From assembly GCF_001952855.1 (NCBI RefSeq), contig NZ_LPNO01000014.1, positions 60,339 through 124,338 on the forward strand: 64,000 nt of DNA. The letters run 5' to 3'. This document shows, in pieces, positions 24,740-33,465 of the stretch. The notes under the pieces are model-generated. The model saw only the letters and a list, made by a program, of their open reading frames with translations. It made no database searches and was not told the DNA's origin. Source of the DNA: Pseudomonas sp. ATCC PTA-122608. GTDB lineage: Bacteria; Pseudomonadota; Gammaproteobacteria; Pseudomonadales; Pseudomonadaceae. Numbering within the stretch: the stretch's first letter is position 1; the number at the start of each line of letters is the position of its first letter. A program made the translations under genes and the position numbers.

Positions 24740-25374
24740 ACGCCGCAAAACGCCTGGAAATTTTCCGTCGGCTTCACGAAGACAACCCGGAACCAAAAAC
24801 CGAACTGGCCTATTCCTCGCCGTTCGAGCTGCTGATCGCCGTGATTCTTTCGGCCCAGTCCACAGACGTCGGCGTCAACAAGGCCACGGCCAAGTTGTAT
24901 CCCGTAGCCAATACTCCGGAGGCGATCTACGCGCTTGGGGTTGAAGGGTTATCCGAGTACATCAAGACCATTGGCCTGTACAACAGCAAGGCGAAGAATG
25001 TCATCGAGACCTGTCGGCTGCTGGTGGAGTTGCACGGCAGCGAAGTGCCGCAGACACGTGAAGCCCTGGAAGCACTTCCAGGCGTAGGCCGCAAAACCGC
25101 CAACGTGGTGCTGAATACGGCGTTTCGCCAACTGACCATGGCGGTGGACACGCACATCTTTCGGGTCAGCAACCGCACCGGGATTGCCCGCGGAAAGAAT
25201 GTGGTGGAGGTGGAAAAACAATTGATGAAATTTGTGCCCAAGCCCTATCTGCTGGATTCACATCACTGGCTGATCCTTCACGGACGCTATGTCTGCCAGG
25301 CCCGCAAGCCGCGCTGTGGCAGTTGCCGCATCGAAGACCTGTGTGAATACAAGGAAAAGACTTCCGACGATTGA
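24736..25374 (+). CDS. nth: Endonuclease III (Nth)
   Basis: A 212-residue DNA glycosylase/AP lyase. Helix-hairpin-helix L-P-G-V-G-R-K-T-A, with catalytic Lys120 and Asp138 at the same numbers as in E. coli. The C-terminal 4Fe-4S ligands follow C-x6-C-x2-C-x5-C. It removes oxidised pyrimidines. It lies downstream of the rnfB-like gene, as in many gammaproteobacteria. Confidence 0.98.
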   Translation: MNAAKRLEIFRRLHEDNPEPKTELAYSSPFELLIAVILSAQSTDVGVNKATAKLYPVANTPEAIYALGVEGLSEYIKTIGLYNSKAKNVIETCRLLVELHGSEVPQTREALEALPGVGRKTANVVLNTAFRQLTMAVDTHIFRVSNRTGIARGKNVVEVEKQLMKFVPKPYLLDSHHWLILHGRYVCQARKPRCGSCRIEDLCEYKEKTSDD

Positions 25375-25481
25375 GCCATCATTGCTTTTATTGATGAGTC
25401 GATTGAAAAAATCTTTTTTACCAGGCTCAAGATTATCGCTATAAGGAGCGCCAACGGCAGTCTTAGCCTGGAGTTAACCTT

Positions 25482-25667
25482 ATGAGCACTGGCAAAGAAC
25501 AACTGGATGTAGAAGACGACGTTGTTGGCGCTGAATCCGACGATGATGCAGCGGAAGCGCCGGTAGAGGTGGCCAAGACCAATTTGAGCAAACGCCGCAC
25601 CATCGACAACCTTCTGGAAGAGCGGCGCTTGCAGAAACAGTTGGCCGATTACGACTTCGATCTCTAA
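25482..25667 (+). CDS. PA3496-family small acidic protein
   Basis: A 61-residue protein: acidic N-terminal half (V-E-D-D-V-V-G-A-E-S-D-D-D) and conserved C-terminal basic helix S-K-R-R-T-I-D-N-L-L-E-E-R-R-L-Q-K-Q-L, typical of the PA3496 family, annotated as putative envelope integrity proteins. GGAG lies nine bases upstream. It follows nth as in P. aeruginosa. Molecular role unproven. Confidence 0.85.
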   Translation: MSTGKEQLDVEDDVVGAESDDDAAEAPVEVAKTNLSKRRTIDNLLEERRLQKQLADYDFDL

Positions 25668-25685
25668 TCGACCCAACGACAAACA

Positions 25686-25711
25686 GAAGCCTCCCCTACG
25701 GAGGCTTTTTT
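25686..25711 (+). terminator. Terminator after the PA3496-type gene
   Basis: AGAAGCCTCC, loop CCTAC and GGAGGCTTTTTT; the stem could also serve the convergent regulator gene on the minus strand. Confidence 0.85.
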
Positions 25712-25738
25712 CTGACGGCATGTAAGTGCGCGGCCGAC

Positions 25739-26371
25739 CTATACCAACCCGTTGCGCTGGGCCAGTTCGATCAAATCCACCAGAGAGCGTGCATTGAGCT
25801 TGAGCAGCAAGCGGGTCTTGTAGGTACTCACGGTTTTGTTGCTCAGGAACATGCCATCGGCGATCTCCTTGTTGGTTTTGCCGCGGGCCAGTTGCTGCAA
25901 CACCATCATCTCCCGGCCGGAAAGGCGCTCGACCATGTCCGCTTCGCTGGCGTTACCCATTGTGGAGCGCACCGAGTTCAGCGCCTGGTTGGGGAAATAG
26001 CTGTACCCGCACAGCACCGCCTTGACCGCGCTCAACAGCTCGGTGAGATCCTGCTGCTTGCACACATAGCCGGCGGCACCCGCCTGCATGCAGCGCATGG
26101 AAAAGTGTCCTGGCGCCTGGGAAGTCAGCACCAGCACCTTGAAGGGATGGGCCTGTTTGGTAGAGGACAGCCGGCATATAACTTCCAGGCCATCGAGTTT
26201 AGGTATTCCAATATCCAGTATGACAATGTCCGGCATATGCTCCCGTGCAAGTTGCAAGGCATCGACACCGTTATCGGTCTCGGCAACGACCTCATAACTA
26301 TGACGTTCCATTAGCATACGCACAGCAAGACGAATGACGGGATGATCATCCACGATCAGCACTTTATTCAT
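25739..26371 (-). CDS. NarL/FixJ-family response regulator (orphan)
   Basis: A 210-residue regulator with a receiver domain (phosphoacceptor Asp53 in V-I-L-D-I-G-I-P-K-L-D-G) and a C-terminal LuxR HTH at about 145-195 (L-S-G-R-E-M-M-V-L-Q-Q-L-A-R-G-K-T-N-K-E-I-A). The start M-N-K-V-L-I-V-D-D-H at 26371 is preferred over upstream in-frame codons because it places the receiver at residue 1. No sensor kinase is adjacent. It probably regulates transcription in response to a kinase encoded elsewhere; targets are unknown. Confidence 0.88.
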   Translation of the reverse strand: MNKVLIVDDHPVIRLAVRMLMERHSYEVVAETDNGVDALQLAREHMPDIVILDIGIPKLDGLEVICRLSSTKQAHPFKVLVLTSQAPGHFSMRCMQAGAAGYVCKQQDLTELLSAVKAVLCGYSYFPNQALNSVRSTMGNASEADMVERLSGREMMVLQQLARGKTNKEIADGMFLSNKTVSTYKTRLLLKLNARSLVDLIELAQRNGLV

Positions 26372-26968
26372 GGGCAAGTCCAATTTCGCTGTTCGAATTA
26401 TTAAGAGCAAGCACAATAGCCTAGTCGTTTCCCGCTTGGCATAGTGCTCCCCCCCAAGCAACAGCAAGCAGAGACCCAACCCACAACGACATAGGATTTA
26501 ACCTACAAAAAAACGCCCAGGTGGAGGTGTCCAGTTTTGTTGAGGCTTTCAGACCTTTCCTAGCGCAAACATATTTTGAGTGAAAATTCCCAAGGTTACG
26601 GGGTGCGGAGTAAACGTAACGCACACGAGTTTCAGGAAATGCCCCTTGTACGTTGTCAGAAAGCCCGTGGTTCCGGGCTGAAACCCACGTTTTAAAAGTT
26701 CCATGCGACATTCTTGATTACGCTCCAGAAATCCTACAGGCATGTCAGTAGCTGACATATTCGTCGTACATTTCTGAGTGAAATTTCTGTAGTACATAGT
26801 TCCTACACACGAGAAAAAAACCACTTTCAACAATGCATCTCTTATCGGATGAAAATAATAAACATTGCACCCTTAAAATATAAACATTACGCCCTTGAGC
26901 ACAGGGTGGTCTTGAGCTGAACTATAAACGCAGCATCCTGCGCAAAGACTTAAGCCGGATTTTCAGCC
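26372..26968. other. Gene-free A/T-rich intergenic region between regulator and argG
   Basis: About 600 bases without a convincing gene; the open frames here lack family features. It contains a perfect 7-bp inverted repeat, ATGTCAG-TAG-CTGACAT (26742-26758), and a 17-base direct repeat, ATAAACATT..CCCTT, at 26858-26874 and 26880-26896 (22-base period). The regulator promoter must lie here; no confident -10/-35 pair was assigned. Confidence 0.6.
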
Positions 26969-26998
26969 AAAAAAAATGGCCCTCGAAGGGCCATTTTT
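26969..26998 (-). terminator. argG terminator
   Basis: Minus strand AAAAATGGCCCT, loop TCG, AGGGCCATTTTTTTT, about 20 bases after the argG stop; symmetric enough to act in both directions. Confidence 0.85.
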
Positions 26999-27016
26999 CA
27001 TTGCAACTTAAAGCAC

Positions 27017-28234
27017 TCAGAACAACTTGCGACCTTTGTTGGCCGCAATACGCATGCGCAAAGCGTTCAGTTTGATGAAGCCTGCCGCGTCTGCCTGGTT
27101 GTACGCGCCGCCATCTTCTTCGAAGGTGGCGATATTGGCATCGAACAGCGACTCGTCGGACTTGCGACCGGTCACGATCACGTTGCCCTTGTACAGCTTC
27201 AGGCGCACAACGCCGTTCACGTGGGCCTGGGAAGCGTCGATCATCTGTTGCAACATCAGACGCTCCGGGCTCCACCAGTAGCCGGTGTAGATCAGGCTGG
27301 CGTACTTGGGCATCAACTCGTCTTTGAGGTGAGCCACTTCACGGTCCAGGGTGATGGACTCGATGGCGCGGTGAGCGCGCAGCATGATGGTGCCGCCCGG
27401 GGTCTCGTAGCAGCCACGGGACTTCATGCCCACATAACGGTTCTCGACGATGTCGAGGCGGCCGATACCGTGTTCGCCGCCGATACGGTTCAGGGTCGCC
27501 AATACGGTGGCCGGGGTCATTTCGACGCCGTCCAGCGCGACGATGTCGCCGTTGCGGTAGGTCAGTTCCAGGTACTGGGCCTTGTCAGGAGCGTTCTCCG
27601 GGGAGACGGTCCACTTCCACATGTCTTCTTCGTGCTCGGTCCAGGTGTCTTCCAGCACGCCGCCTTCATAGGAGATGTGCAGCAAGTTGGCGTCCATCGA
27701 GTACGGGGACTTCTTCTTGCCGTGACGCTCGATCGGGATGGCGTGCTTTTCAGCGTAGTCCATCAGCTTTTCACGGGACAGGAGGTCCCATTCACGCCAC
27801 GGAGCAATGACTTTTACGCCTGGCTTCAAGGCATAGGCGCCCAGCTCGAAACGTACCTGGTCGTTGCCCTTGCCGGTGGCGCCATGGGAAATGGCGTCAG
27901 CGCCGGTTTCGTTGGCGATTTCGATCAAGCGCTTGGCGATCAGCGGACGTGCGATGGAAGTACCCAGCAGGTACTCGCCTTCGTAGACAGTGTTGGCGCG
28001 AAACATCGGGAAAACGAAATCGCGGACGAACTCTTCGCGCAGGTCGTCAATGTAGATCTCTTTCACGCCCATGGCTTGCGCCTTGGCACGTGCAGGTTCG
28101 ACCTCTTCGCCCTGACCCAGGTCAGCGGTGAAGGTCACCACTTCACAGTTATAAGTATCCTGCAGCCACTTGAGGATCACCGAAGTGTCCAGGCCGCCGG
28201 AATACGCGAGAACGACCTTGTTTACGTCGGCCAT
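27017..28234 (-). CDS. argG: Argininosuccinate synthase
   Basis: A 405-residue enzyme that joins citrulline and aspartate with ATP in arginine synthesis. The N-terminal PP-loop motif is [12 protein letters not shown] at about 7-18. Conserved [12 protein letters not shown] and [11 protein letters not shown] follow. Full length. It neighbours motY and pyrC as in P. aeruginosa (PA3525-PA3527). Confidence 0.97.
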   Translation of the reverse strand: MADVNKVVLAYSGGLDTSVILKWLQDTYNCEVVTFTADLGQGEEVEPARAKAQAMGVKEIYIDDLREEFVRDFVFPMFRANTVYEGEYLLGTSIARPLIAKRLIEIANETGADAISHGATGKGNDQVRFELGAYALKPGVKVIAPWREWDLLSREKLMDYAEKHAIPIERHGKKKSPYSMDANLLHISYEGGVLEDTWTEHEEDMWKWTVSPENAPDKAQYLELTYRNGDIVALDGVEMTPATVLATLNRIGGEHGIGRLDIVENRYVGMKSRGCYETPGGTIMLRAHRAIESITLDREVAHLKDELMPKYASLIYTGYWWSPERLMLQQMIDASQAHVNGVVRLKLYKGNVIVTGRKSDESLFDANIATFEEDGGAYNQADAAGFIKLNALRMRIAANKGRKLF

Positions 28235-28363
28235 GCCATCACTCCACGGGGTTGTACGGAAAGGCGTCGATTCTACCGACCAAAACCGTGAAATTACAGG
28301 GGCGCGACAGCAAATGAAGATAAAGCGACAGATTATGTCGAGCGGGCGACGAAACGCCGCACC

Positions 28364-29272
28364 TTATGAGGTGGCGGCGGCGTTGCCTGGCGCTTTGGCT
28401 TGGGGCGCCGGTTTTTCGGGGGCTACCACCCGTTCGAGTTGAATATTCACCCGACGGTTTTTCGCCCGGTTGGCCGGATTGGTGTTCGGCGCCAACGGGT
28501 AGCTTTCACCATGGAAACGCAGGGCAATCTGCGATTCATCGATGCCATTGGCCTTGAAGTAGTCCATCACCGCCAATGCTCGACGCCGCGAAACATCACG
28601 ATTGGTCAGGCGATTGCCGCTGTTGTCGGAGTGGCCGTTCAACTCGATGTGGTTGACCGTCGGGTCGGCTTTCATGAACTCGAGGATCACCGAGAGCTTT
28701 TTCTTGGCCGCCGCATCCAGTTCGATGCCACCACCCGGGAAACCCACTTCAGTCTGTTTGACCTGCTCGAAATTCATCGGCAGCAGCTTGGTGGTGCACA
28801 GCTGATAGTCGTTGTACGCCTTGTTGAATTTCACCGGCAACAGGCGAATCTCAGAGTACCCGCCATCGCGCCCATAGTGCCGCACAGTCGGGCTACGACC
28901 TTCGAGCAAGCCGGTGAACAAGCGCCCGGCCTGGGCCTGGGAGCTGTTAAACAGAACATCACCGCTGCCGACGCGCACCGCGCCGAGGTTGATATCACCG
29001 CGCCCCGGCTGCCACGGCGCAGCGGCCGCCAACAGGGTTGCGGAGCCGGCACCCAACGAGCCGCTGAAGGCTTTCAGACGAAACGTCGCCTGCTCGCCGG
29101 CCCGGCGCACGAACTCCCCCGAGCCGAAATCAGTGATCGGCTGGGTCAAGCGGCACTCGAATTTATCGCCCTCCACCTTCCACTCAATATTCTCCAGACG
29201 TGTCTGGAACGTGAGGGCCATCGCGGGCAGGCTGGCGAACACACTGAGCAGGGCTAGATAATGCTGGCGCAC
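28364..29272 (-). CDS. motY: Flagellar stator-associated protein MotY (OmpA-like)
   Basis: A 302-residue exported protein. GTG 29272 is chosen because GGAG lies six bases upstream; the first residues then form a signal peptide (M-R-Q-H-Y-L-A-L-L-S-V-F-A-S-L-P-A-M-A). The N-terminal half is the MotY-specific domain. The C-terminal OmpA-like peptidoglycan-binding domain has I-E-L-N-G-H-S-D-N-S-G-N-R-L-T-N and S-R-R-R-A. It anchors stators around the flagellar motor in the periplasm. Identity is also supported by position between argG and pyrC. Confidence 0.88.
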   Translation of the reverse strand: MRQHYLALLSVFASLPAMALTFQTRLENIEWKVEGDKFECRLTQPITDFGSGEFVRRAGEQATFRLKAFSGSLGAGSATLLAAAAPWQPGRGDINLGAVRVGSGDVLFNSSQAQAGRLFTGLLEGRSPTVRHYGRDGGYSEIRLLPVKFNKAYNDYQLCTTKLLPMNFEQVKQTEVGFPGGGIELDAAAKKKLSVILEFMKADPTVNHIELNGHSDNSGNRLTNRDVSRRRALAVMDYFKANGIDESQIALRFHGESYPLAPNTNPANRAKNRRVNIQLERVVAPEKPAPQAKAPGNAAATS

Positions 29273-29428
29273 GGGAGGCTCCACAGGTTTCTACAACACA
29301 TCAAGGCGTCATACATCGTTAAGGCATACCCAGGGATATCGGTCGCATCCTGCAAAACTTGATAGCGAGTGCCTGCAAGAGTCTTTTCCGGTAGCATTCC
29401 CACCAGATTGACCCGCCTGGAATCCCCA

Positions 29429-30475
29429 ATGTCCGACCGCCTGACCCTGCTGCGTCCCGACGACTGGCATATTCATCTTCGCGATGGTGCTGCGTTGCCC
29501 CAAACCGTGGCCGATGTAGCGCGCACGTTTGGCCGCGCCATCATCATGCCTAACCTGGTACCTCCGGTGCGTAACGCCGCGGAAGCCGATGCCTATCGCC
29601 AGCGCATTCTCGCTGCACGACCGGCCGGCAGCCGCTTCGAACCCCTGATGGTGCTGTACCTGACCGATCGCACCCAGCCCGAAGAAATTCGCCAGGCCAA
29701 AGCCAGCGGTTTCGTGTACGCCGCCAAGCTGTACCCGGCCGGTGCGACCACCAACTCCGATTCCGGCGTCACCAGTATCGACAAGATCCTGCCGGCCATC
29801 GAAGCCATGGCCGAAGTGGGCATGCCGCTGTTGATCCACGGTGAAGTCACCCGCGGCGATGTCGATGTATTCGATCGTGAAAAGATCTTCATCGACGAGC
29901 ACATGCGCCGCGTGGTCGAGCGGTTCCCGACCCTCAAGGTCGTGTTCGAACACATCACCACCGCTGAGGCCGTGCAGTTCGTCACCGAGGCTTCGGCCAA
30001 CGTCGGCGCGACCATCACCGCCCATCACCTGTTGTACAACCGCAACCACATGCTGGTGGGCGGGATTCGGCCGCACTTCTATTGCCTGCCGATTCTCAAG
30101 CGCAACACGCATCAGGTGGCGCTGCTTGATGCCGCCACCAGTGGCAGCGAGAAATTTTTCCTCGGTACCGACTCTGCGCCCCACGCCCAACACGCCAAGG
30201 AAGCCGCGTGTGGTTGTGCCGGTTGCTACACCGCGTACGCGGCGATCGAGTTGTATGCCGAAGCGTTCGAACAACGCAACGCCCTGGACAAGCTTGAAGG
30301 GTTCGCCAGCCTCAACGGCCCGCGTTTCTACGGCCTGCCGGCGAATACCGACCGCATTACCCTGGTCCGTGAAGACTGGACCGCCCCCACCAGCCTGCCG
30401 TTTGGCGAGCTGACCGTTATCCCGCTGCGCGCCGGTGAAACACTGCGCTGGCGCCTGCTGGAGGAACACCCGTGA
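29429..30475 (+). CDS. pyrC: Dihydroorotase (class II)
   Basis: A 348-residue enzyme, the standard length of the E. coli-type PyrC. The start M-S-D-R-L-T-L is chosen over the upstream in-frame ATG. Zinc ligands lie in [10 protein letters not shown], a carboxylated lysine in [12 protein letters not shown], then L-L-I-H-G-E-V and T-A-H-H-L. It catalyses the third step of pyrimidine synthesis. It overlaps rnt by four bases. Confidence 0.97.
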   Translation: MSDRLTLLRPDDWHIHLRDGAALPQTVADVARTFGRAIIMPNLVPPVRNAAEADAYRQRILAARPAGSRFEPLMVLYLTDRTQPEEIRQAKASGFVYAAKLYPAGATTNSDSGVTSIDKILPAIEAMAEVGMPLLIHGEVTRGDVDVFDREKIFIDEHMRRVVERFPTLKVVFEHITTAEAVQFVTEASANVGATITAHHLLYNRNHMLVGGIRPHFYCLPILKRNTHQVALLDAATSGSEKFFLGTDSAPHAQHAKEAACGCAGCYTAYAAIELYAEAFEQRNALDKLEGFASLNGPRFYGLPANTDRITLVREDWTAPTSLPFGELTVIPLRAGETLRWRLLEEHP

Positions 30476-31149
30476 GTGAAGACCATTACGACGACGATCA
30501 GGAACACGGCGGCGGTGGTGGCGGTTCCCGTCACCCGATGGCCGAGCGTTTTCGCGGCTACCTGCCGGTTGTCATCGACGTAGAAACCGGCGGTTTCAAT
30601 TGCGCCACTGACGCATTGCTGGAAATCGCCGCTACGACTATCGGCATGGACGAACAGGGTTTTGTGTTCCCGGAACACACCCACTTCTTCCGCGTCGAGC
30701 CGTTCGAAGGCGCCAACATCGAAGCCGCGGCCCTGGAGTTCACCGGGATCAAGCTCGATCACCCGCTGCGCATGGCAGTCAGTGAAGAAGCGGCGCTGAC
30801 CGACATCTTCCGTGGCGTGCGCAAGGCGTTGAAGGCCAATGGCTGCAAGCGCGCGATCCTGGTGGGTCACAACAGCAGCTTCGACCTGGGCTTCCTCAAC
30901 GCCGCCGTGACGCGCCTGGACATGAAGCGTAACCCGTTTCACCCGTTCTCCAGCTTCGACACCGCGACCCTTGCCGGCTTGGCCTATGGCCAGACCGTAC
31001 TGGCGAAAGCCTGCCAGGCGGCCGGTATCGACTTCGACGGTCGTGAGGCCCACTCGGCCCGCTACGACACCGAGAAGACGGCCGAACTGTTCTGCGGCAT
31101 CGTCAACCGCTGGAAACAGATGGGCGGCTGGGAAGACTTCGGCGACTGA
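30472..31149 (+). CDS. rnt: Ribonuclease T
   Basis: A 225-residue DEDD exonuclease that trims tRNA and rRNA 3' ends. Starts with GTG overlapping the pyrC stop. Motifs: V-I-D-V-E-T-G-G-F (ExoI), [10 protein letters not shown] (ExoII) and [11 protein letters not shown] (ExoIII). An unusual acidic/glycine-rich start ([16 protein letters not shown]) precedes the catalytic domain. pyrC-rnt is conserved in Pseudomonas. Confidence 0.96.
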   Translation: MSEDHYDDDQEHGGGGGGSRHPMAERFRGYLPVVIDVETGGFNCATDALLEIAATTIGMDEQGFVFPEHTHFFRVEPFEGANIEAAALEFTGIKLDHPLRMAVSEEAALTDIFRGVRKALKANGCKRAILVGHNSSFDLGFLNAAVTRLDMKRNPFHPFSSFDTATLAGLAYGQTVLAKACQAAGIDFDGREAHSARYDTEKTAELFCGIVNRWKQMGGWEDFGD

Positions 31150-31166
31150 AGCCAAATCCCGCGCAT

Positions 31167-31198
31167 AAAAAAACCGGCCTTCTCAGGCCGGTTTTTTT
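31167..31198. terminator. Bidirectional terminator between rnt and peroxiredoxin gene
   Basis: Seven A residues, CCGGCCT, TCTC loop, AGGCCGG and seven T residues, between convergent genes. Confidence 0.92.
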
Positions 31199-31214
31199 GT
31201 CCCGCGAATCTGGC

Positions 31215-31817
31215 TTACAGCTTGCCAGCGTTCTCGGTCAGGTAAGCCGCAACGCCTTCTGGCGAAGCGTTCATGCCTTTGTCGCCTTTTTTCCAGTTGG
31301 CAGGGCAAACTTCGCCGTGCTCTTCGTGGAATTGCAGAGCGTCGACCAGGCGGATCAGCTCTTCCATGTTACGACCCAACGGCAGGTCGTTGATGATCTG
31401 CGAGCGCACAACGCCCTTGTCGTCGATCAGGAACGCGCCACGGAAAGCAACGCCGCCTTCGGACTCAACGTCGTAGGCCTTGGCGATGTCGTGCTTCATG
31501 TCGGCAGCCATGGTGTATTTGACTTTGCCGATGCCGCCATCATTGATGGCGGTGTTGCGCCAGGCGTTGTGGGTGAAATGGGAGTCGATGGAAACGGCTA
31601 CCACTTCAACGTTACGGGCCTTGAAATCGTCCATGCGGTGATCCAGAGCGATCAGCTCCGATGGGCAGACGAAGGTGAAGTCCAGCGGGTAGAAGAACAC
31701 CAGGCCGTATTTGCCTTTGATGGCTTCAGACAGTTTGAAGCTGTCTACGATTTCGCCATTGCCGAGGACGGCTGGTACGTCGAAATCCGGGGCTTGTTTG
31801 CCGACGAGTACGCTCAT
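31215..31817 (-). CDS. 2-Cys peroxiredoxin (AhpC/Prx1 type)
   Basis: A 200-residue typical 2-Cys peroxiredoxin (PA3529 position). Peroxidatic cysteine in D-F-T-F-V-C-P-S-E, resolving cysteine in G-E-V-C-P-A-N-W. It reduces hydrogen peroxide and organic peroxides. It is divergent from bfd, linking peroxide defence to iron storage genes. Confidence 0.93.
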   Translation of the reverse strand: MSVLVGKQAPDFDVPAVLGNGEIVDSFKLSEAIKGKYGLVFFYPLDFTFVCPSELIALDHRMDDFKARNVEVVAVSIDSHFTHNAWRNTAINDGGIGKVKYTMAADMKHDIAKAYDVESEGGVAFRGAFLIDDKGVVRSQIINDLPLGRNMEELIRLVDALQFHEEHGEVCPANWKKGDKGMNASPEGVAAYLTENAGKL

Positions 31818-31994
31818 AGGGTATCTCCTGATGGTGGTGACTTGAAGTAAAAGGATCCCTTCCAGTGTGCCGCAGGTAAACGACAGCCCTGTGACGGGAT
31901 CACGCTTCGTGAAGACCGACCATCATACACGGCTCGGGAAAAAACCGTTCGTCAGTGGGTAACCAATCTGTTTCAAACACCCATGAAACTACTT

Positions 31995-32013
31995 TGACAA
32001 TCATTCTCGTTAA
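31995..32013. promoter_or_regulatory. Fur box upstream of bfd
   Basis: TGACAATCATTCTCGTTAA resembles the 19-bp Fur consensus on its complementary strand (GAGAATGATTGTCA core). It lies about 50 bases before bfd, which is known to be iron-repressed in Pseudomonas. Confidence 0.75.
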
Positions 32014-32060
32014 CATTAAGATCCATCGCACTTAAGCCTTACCCGCGATGGTTCTCCCTT

Positions 32061-32279
32061 ATGTATGTCTGCCTCTGCACTGGCGTCACCGACGGACAAA
32101 TCCGCGAAGCAATCTACGAAGGTTGCTGCAGCTACAAGGAAGTACGTGAAACCACCGGCGTTGCCAGCCAATGCGGCAAATGCGCCTGCCTCGCCAAGCA
32201 AGTGGTACGGGAAACCCTGACGCAGCTGCAAACTGCCCAGGCTGCGATCCCCTACTCAGCAGAATTTACACACGCTTAA
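32061..32279 (+). CDS. bfd: Bacterioferritin-associated ferredoxin
   Basis: A 72-residue 2Fe-2S protein with ligands Cys4, Cys6, Cys38 and Cys41, exactly as in characterised Bfd. It docks on bacterioferritin and reduces the ferric core to release iron. It is followed by a terminator and the bacterioferritin gene, and preceded by a Fur box, so it should be induced in iron limitation. Confidence 0.96.
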   Translation: MYVCLCTGVTDGQIREAIYEGCCSYKEVRETTGVASQCGKCACLAKQVVRETLTQLQTAQAAIPYSAEFTHA

Positions 32280-32295
32280 TTGATGTGTTTTAAAG

Positions 32296-32321
32296 AACCG
32301 GACTTAGTGTCCGGTTTTTTT
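32296..32321 (+). terminator. bfd terminator
   Basis: AACCGGAC, loop TTAGT, GTCCGGTTTTTTT, 17 bases after the stop; it separates bfd from bfr expression. Confidence 0.9.
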
Positions 32322-32479
32322 ATGCCCGAAATTCAAACAGTTAGCGCCAAGACGCGGAACACAAACATTCTTATTCCGATTAATTTTCATTTATTATTCA
32401 ATAACTTAGGTTTGACAGTAGTAAATGTGCAGCTCAAACTCCGCCTTATATACAGCGAATACAGGGCAGGACCCCAATC

Positions 32480-32950
32480 ATGAAAGGCGACATCACAGTC
32501 ATCCAGCAACTCAACAAAATCCTTGCCAATGAACTGGTCGCGATCAATCAGTACTTCCTGCATGCACGCATGTATGACGATTGGGGCCTGGAAAAGCTCG
32601 GCAAGCGTGAATACAAAGAATCCATCAAGGCCATGAAGGACGCCGACGCGCTGATCAAGCGCATCCTGTTCCTGGAAGGCCTGCCGAACGTGCAGGACCT
32701 GGGCAAGCTGAGCATCGGCGAGCATTCCCAGGAAATGATCAACTGCGACCTGAACTTCGAGCGCAAGAGCCACACCGACCTCAAGGCCGCCATTGCTCAT
32801 TGCGAAACCAAGGGCGACTTCGGCAGCCGTGAACTGCTGGAAGATATCCTTGAAGACCAGGAAGAACACATCGACTGGCTGGAAACCCAGATCGGCCTGA
32901 TCGACAAAGTGACTATCGAGAATTATCTGCAATCGCAGATGGGTGAATAA
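32480..32950 (+). CDS. bfrB: Bacterioferritin (BfrB type)
   Basis: A 156-residue heme-binding ferritin. Heme ligand Met52 in S-I-K-A-M-K-D-A-D and diiron ligands including Glu18 and Glu47, with E-x-x-H in the fourth helix (E-E-H-I-D-W-L-E). It stores iron as a 24-mer and partners with Bfd upstream. The bfd-bfr order matches PA3530-PA3531. Confidence 0.95.
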   Translation: MKGDITVIQQLNKILANELVAINQYFLHARMYDDWGLEKLGKREYKESIKAMKDADALIKRILFLEGLPNVQDLGKLSIGEHSQEMINCDLNFERKSHTDLKAAIAHCETKGDFGSRELLEDILEDQEEHIDWLETQIGLIDKVTIENYLQSQMGE

Positions 32951-32969
32951 CCCTTAATTCCCGGCCACT

Positions 32970-33006
32970 AAAAAGCCCCGCTCTCTTTCGAGAAGCGGGG
33001 CTTTTT
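32970..33006. terminator. Bidirectional terminator between bfrB and grxD
   Basis: AAAAAGCCCCGCT paired with AGCGGGGCTTTTT across a short loop between convergent genes. Confidence 0.88.
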
Positions 33007-33027
33007 ATTGCCGCAGCCTAAAACAAA

Positions 33028-33366
33028 TCAGGCTTCGGTCTTCGCAGCGGCTTTTTCTGCTGCGTCTTTGATCAGTGCCTGCAACGAACCATCAGCCGCC
33101 ATTTCGGTGATGATGTCGCTACCGCCGACCAGCTCACCGGCAACCCACAGCTGCGGGAAAGTTGGCCAGTTGGCGTACTTCGGCAGGTTGGCGCGGATTT
33201 CCGGGTTCTGCAGGATATCCACGTAGGCGAACTTCTCGCCACATTGCATGATTGCCTGGGAAGCCTTTGCGGAGAAGCCACACTGAGGCGCGTTAGGTGC
33301 GCCCTTCATGTAAAGCAGAATAGTGTTGTTGGCAATCTGCTCTTTGATCGTTTCGATGATATCCAT
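33028..33366 (-). CDS. grxD: Monothiol glutaredoxin Grx4
   Basis: A 112-residue CGFS-type monothiol glutaredoxin, active Cys29 in A-P-Q-C-G-F-S. Glutathione-contacting W-P-T-F-P-Q-L-W and G-G-S-D segments are present. It carries 2Fe-2S clusters and acts in iron-sulfur trafficking, fitting the neighbouring iron storage genes. Confidence 0.96.
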   Translation of the reverse strand: MDIIETIKEQIANNTILLYMKGAPNAPQCGFSAKASQAIMQCGEKFAYVDILQNPEIRANLPKYANWPTFPQLWVAGELVGGSDIITEMAADGSLQALIKDAAEKAAAKTEA

Positions 33367-33465
33367 GGAACACCTCGGCTGGAACTTTCCGACTCATGGG
33401 TCGGCACGGTGGCGCATTGTAACGCAAAGCCTAGCGTGACGCTCGGACTCCCCGACAGACAATCC

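Noticed and set aside
26549..26833. 94-codon frame in the gap before argG
   Set aside because: No ribosome binding site or family resemblance; the A/T-rich, gene-free context makes chance more likely.
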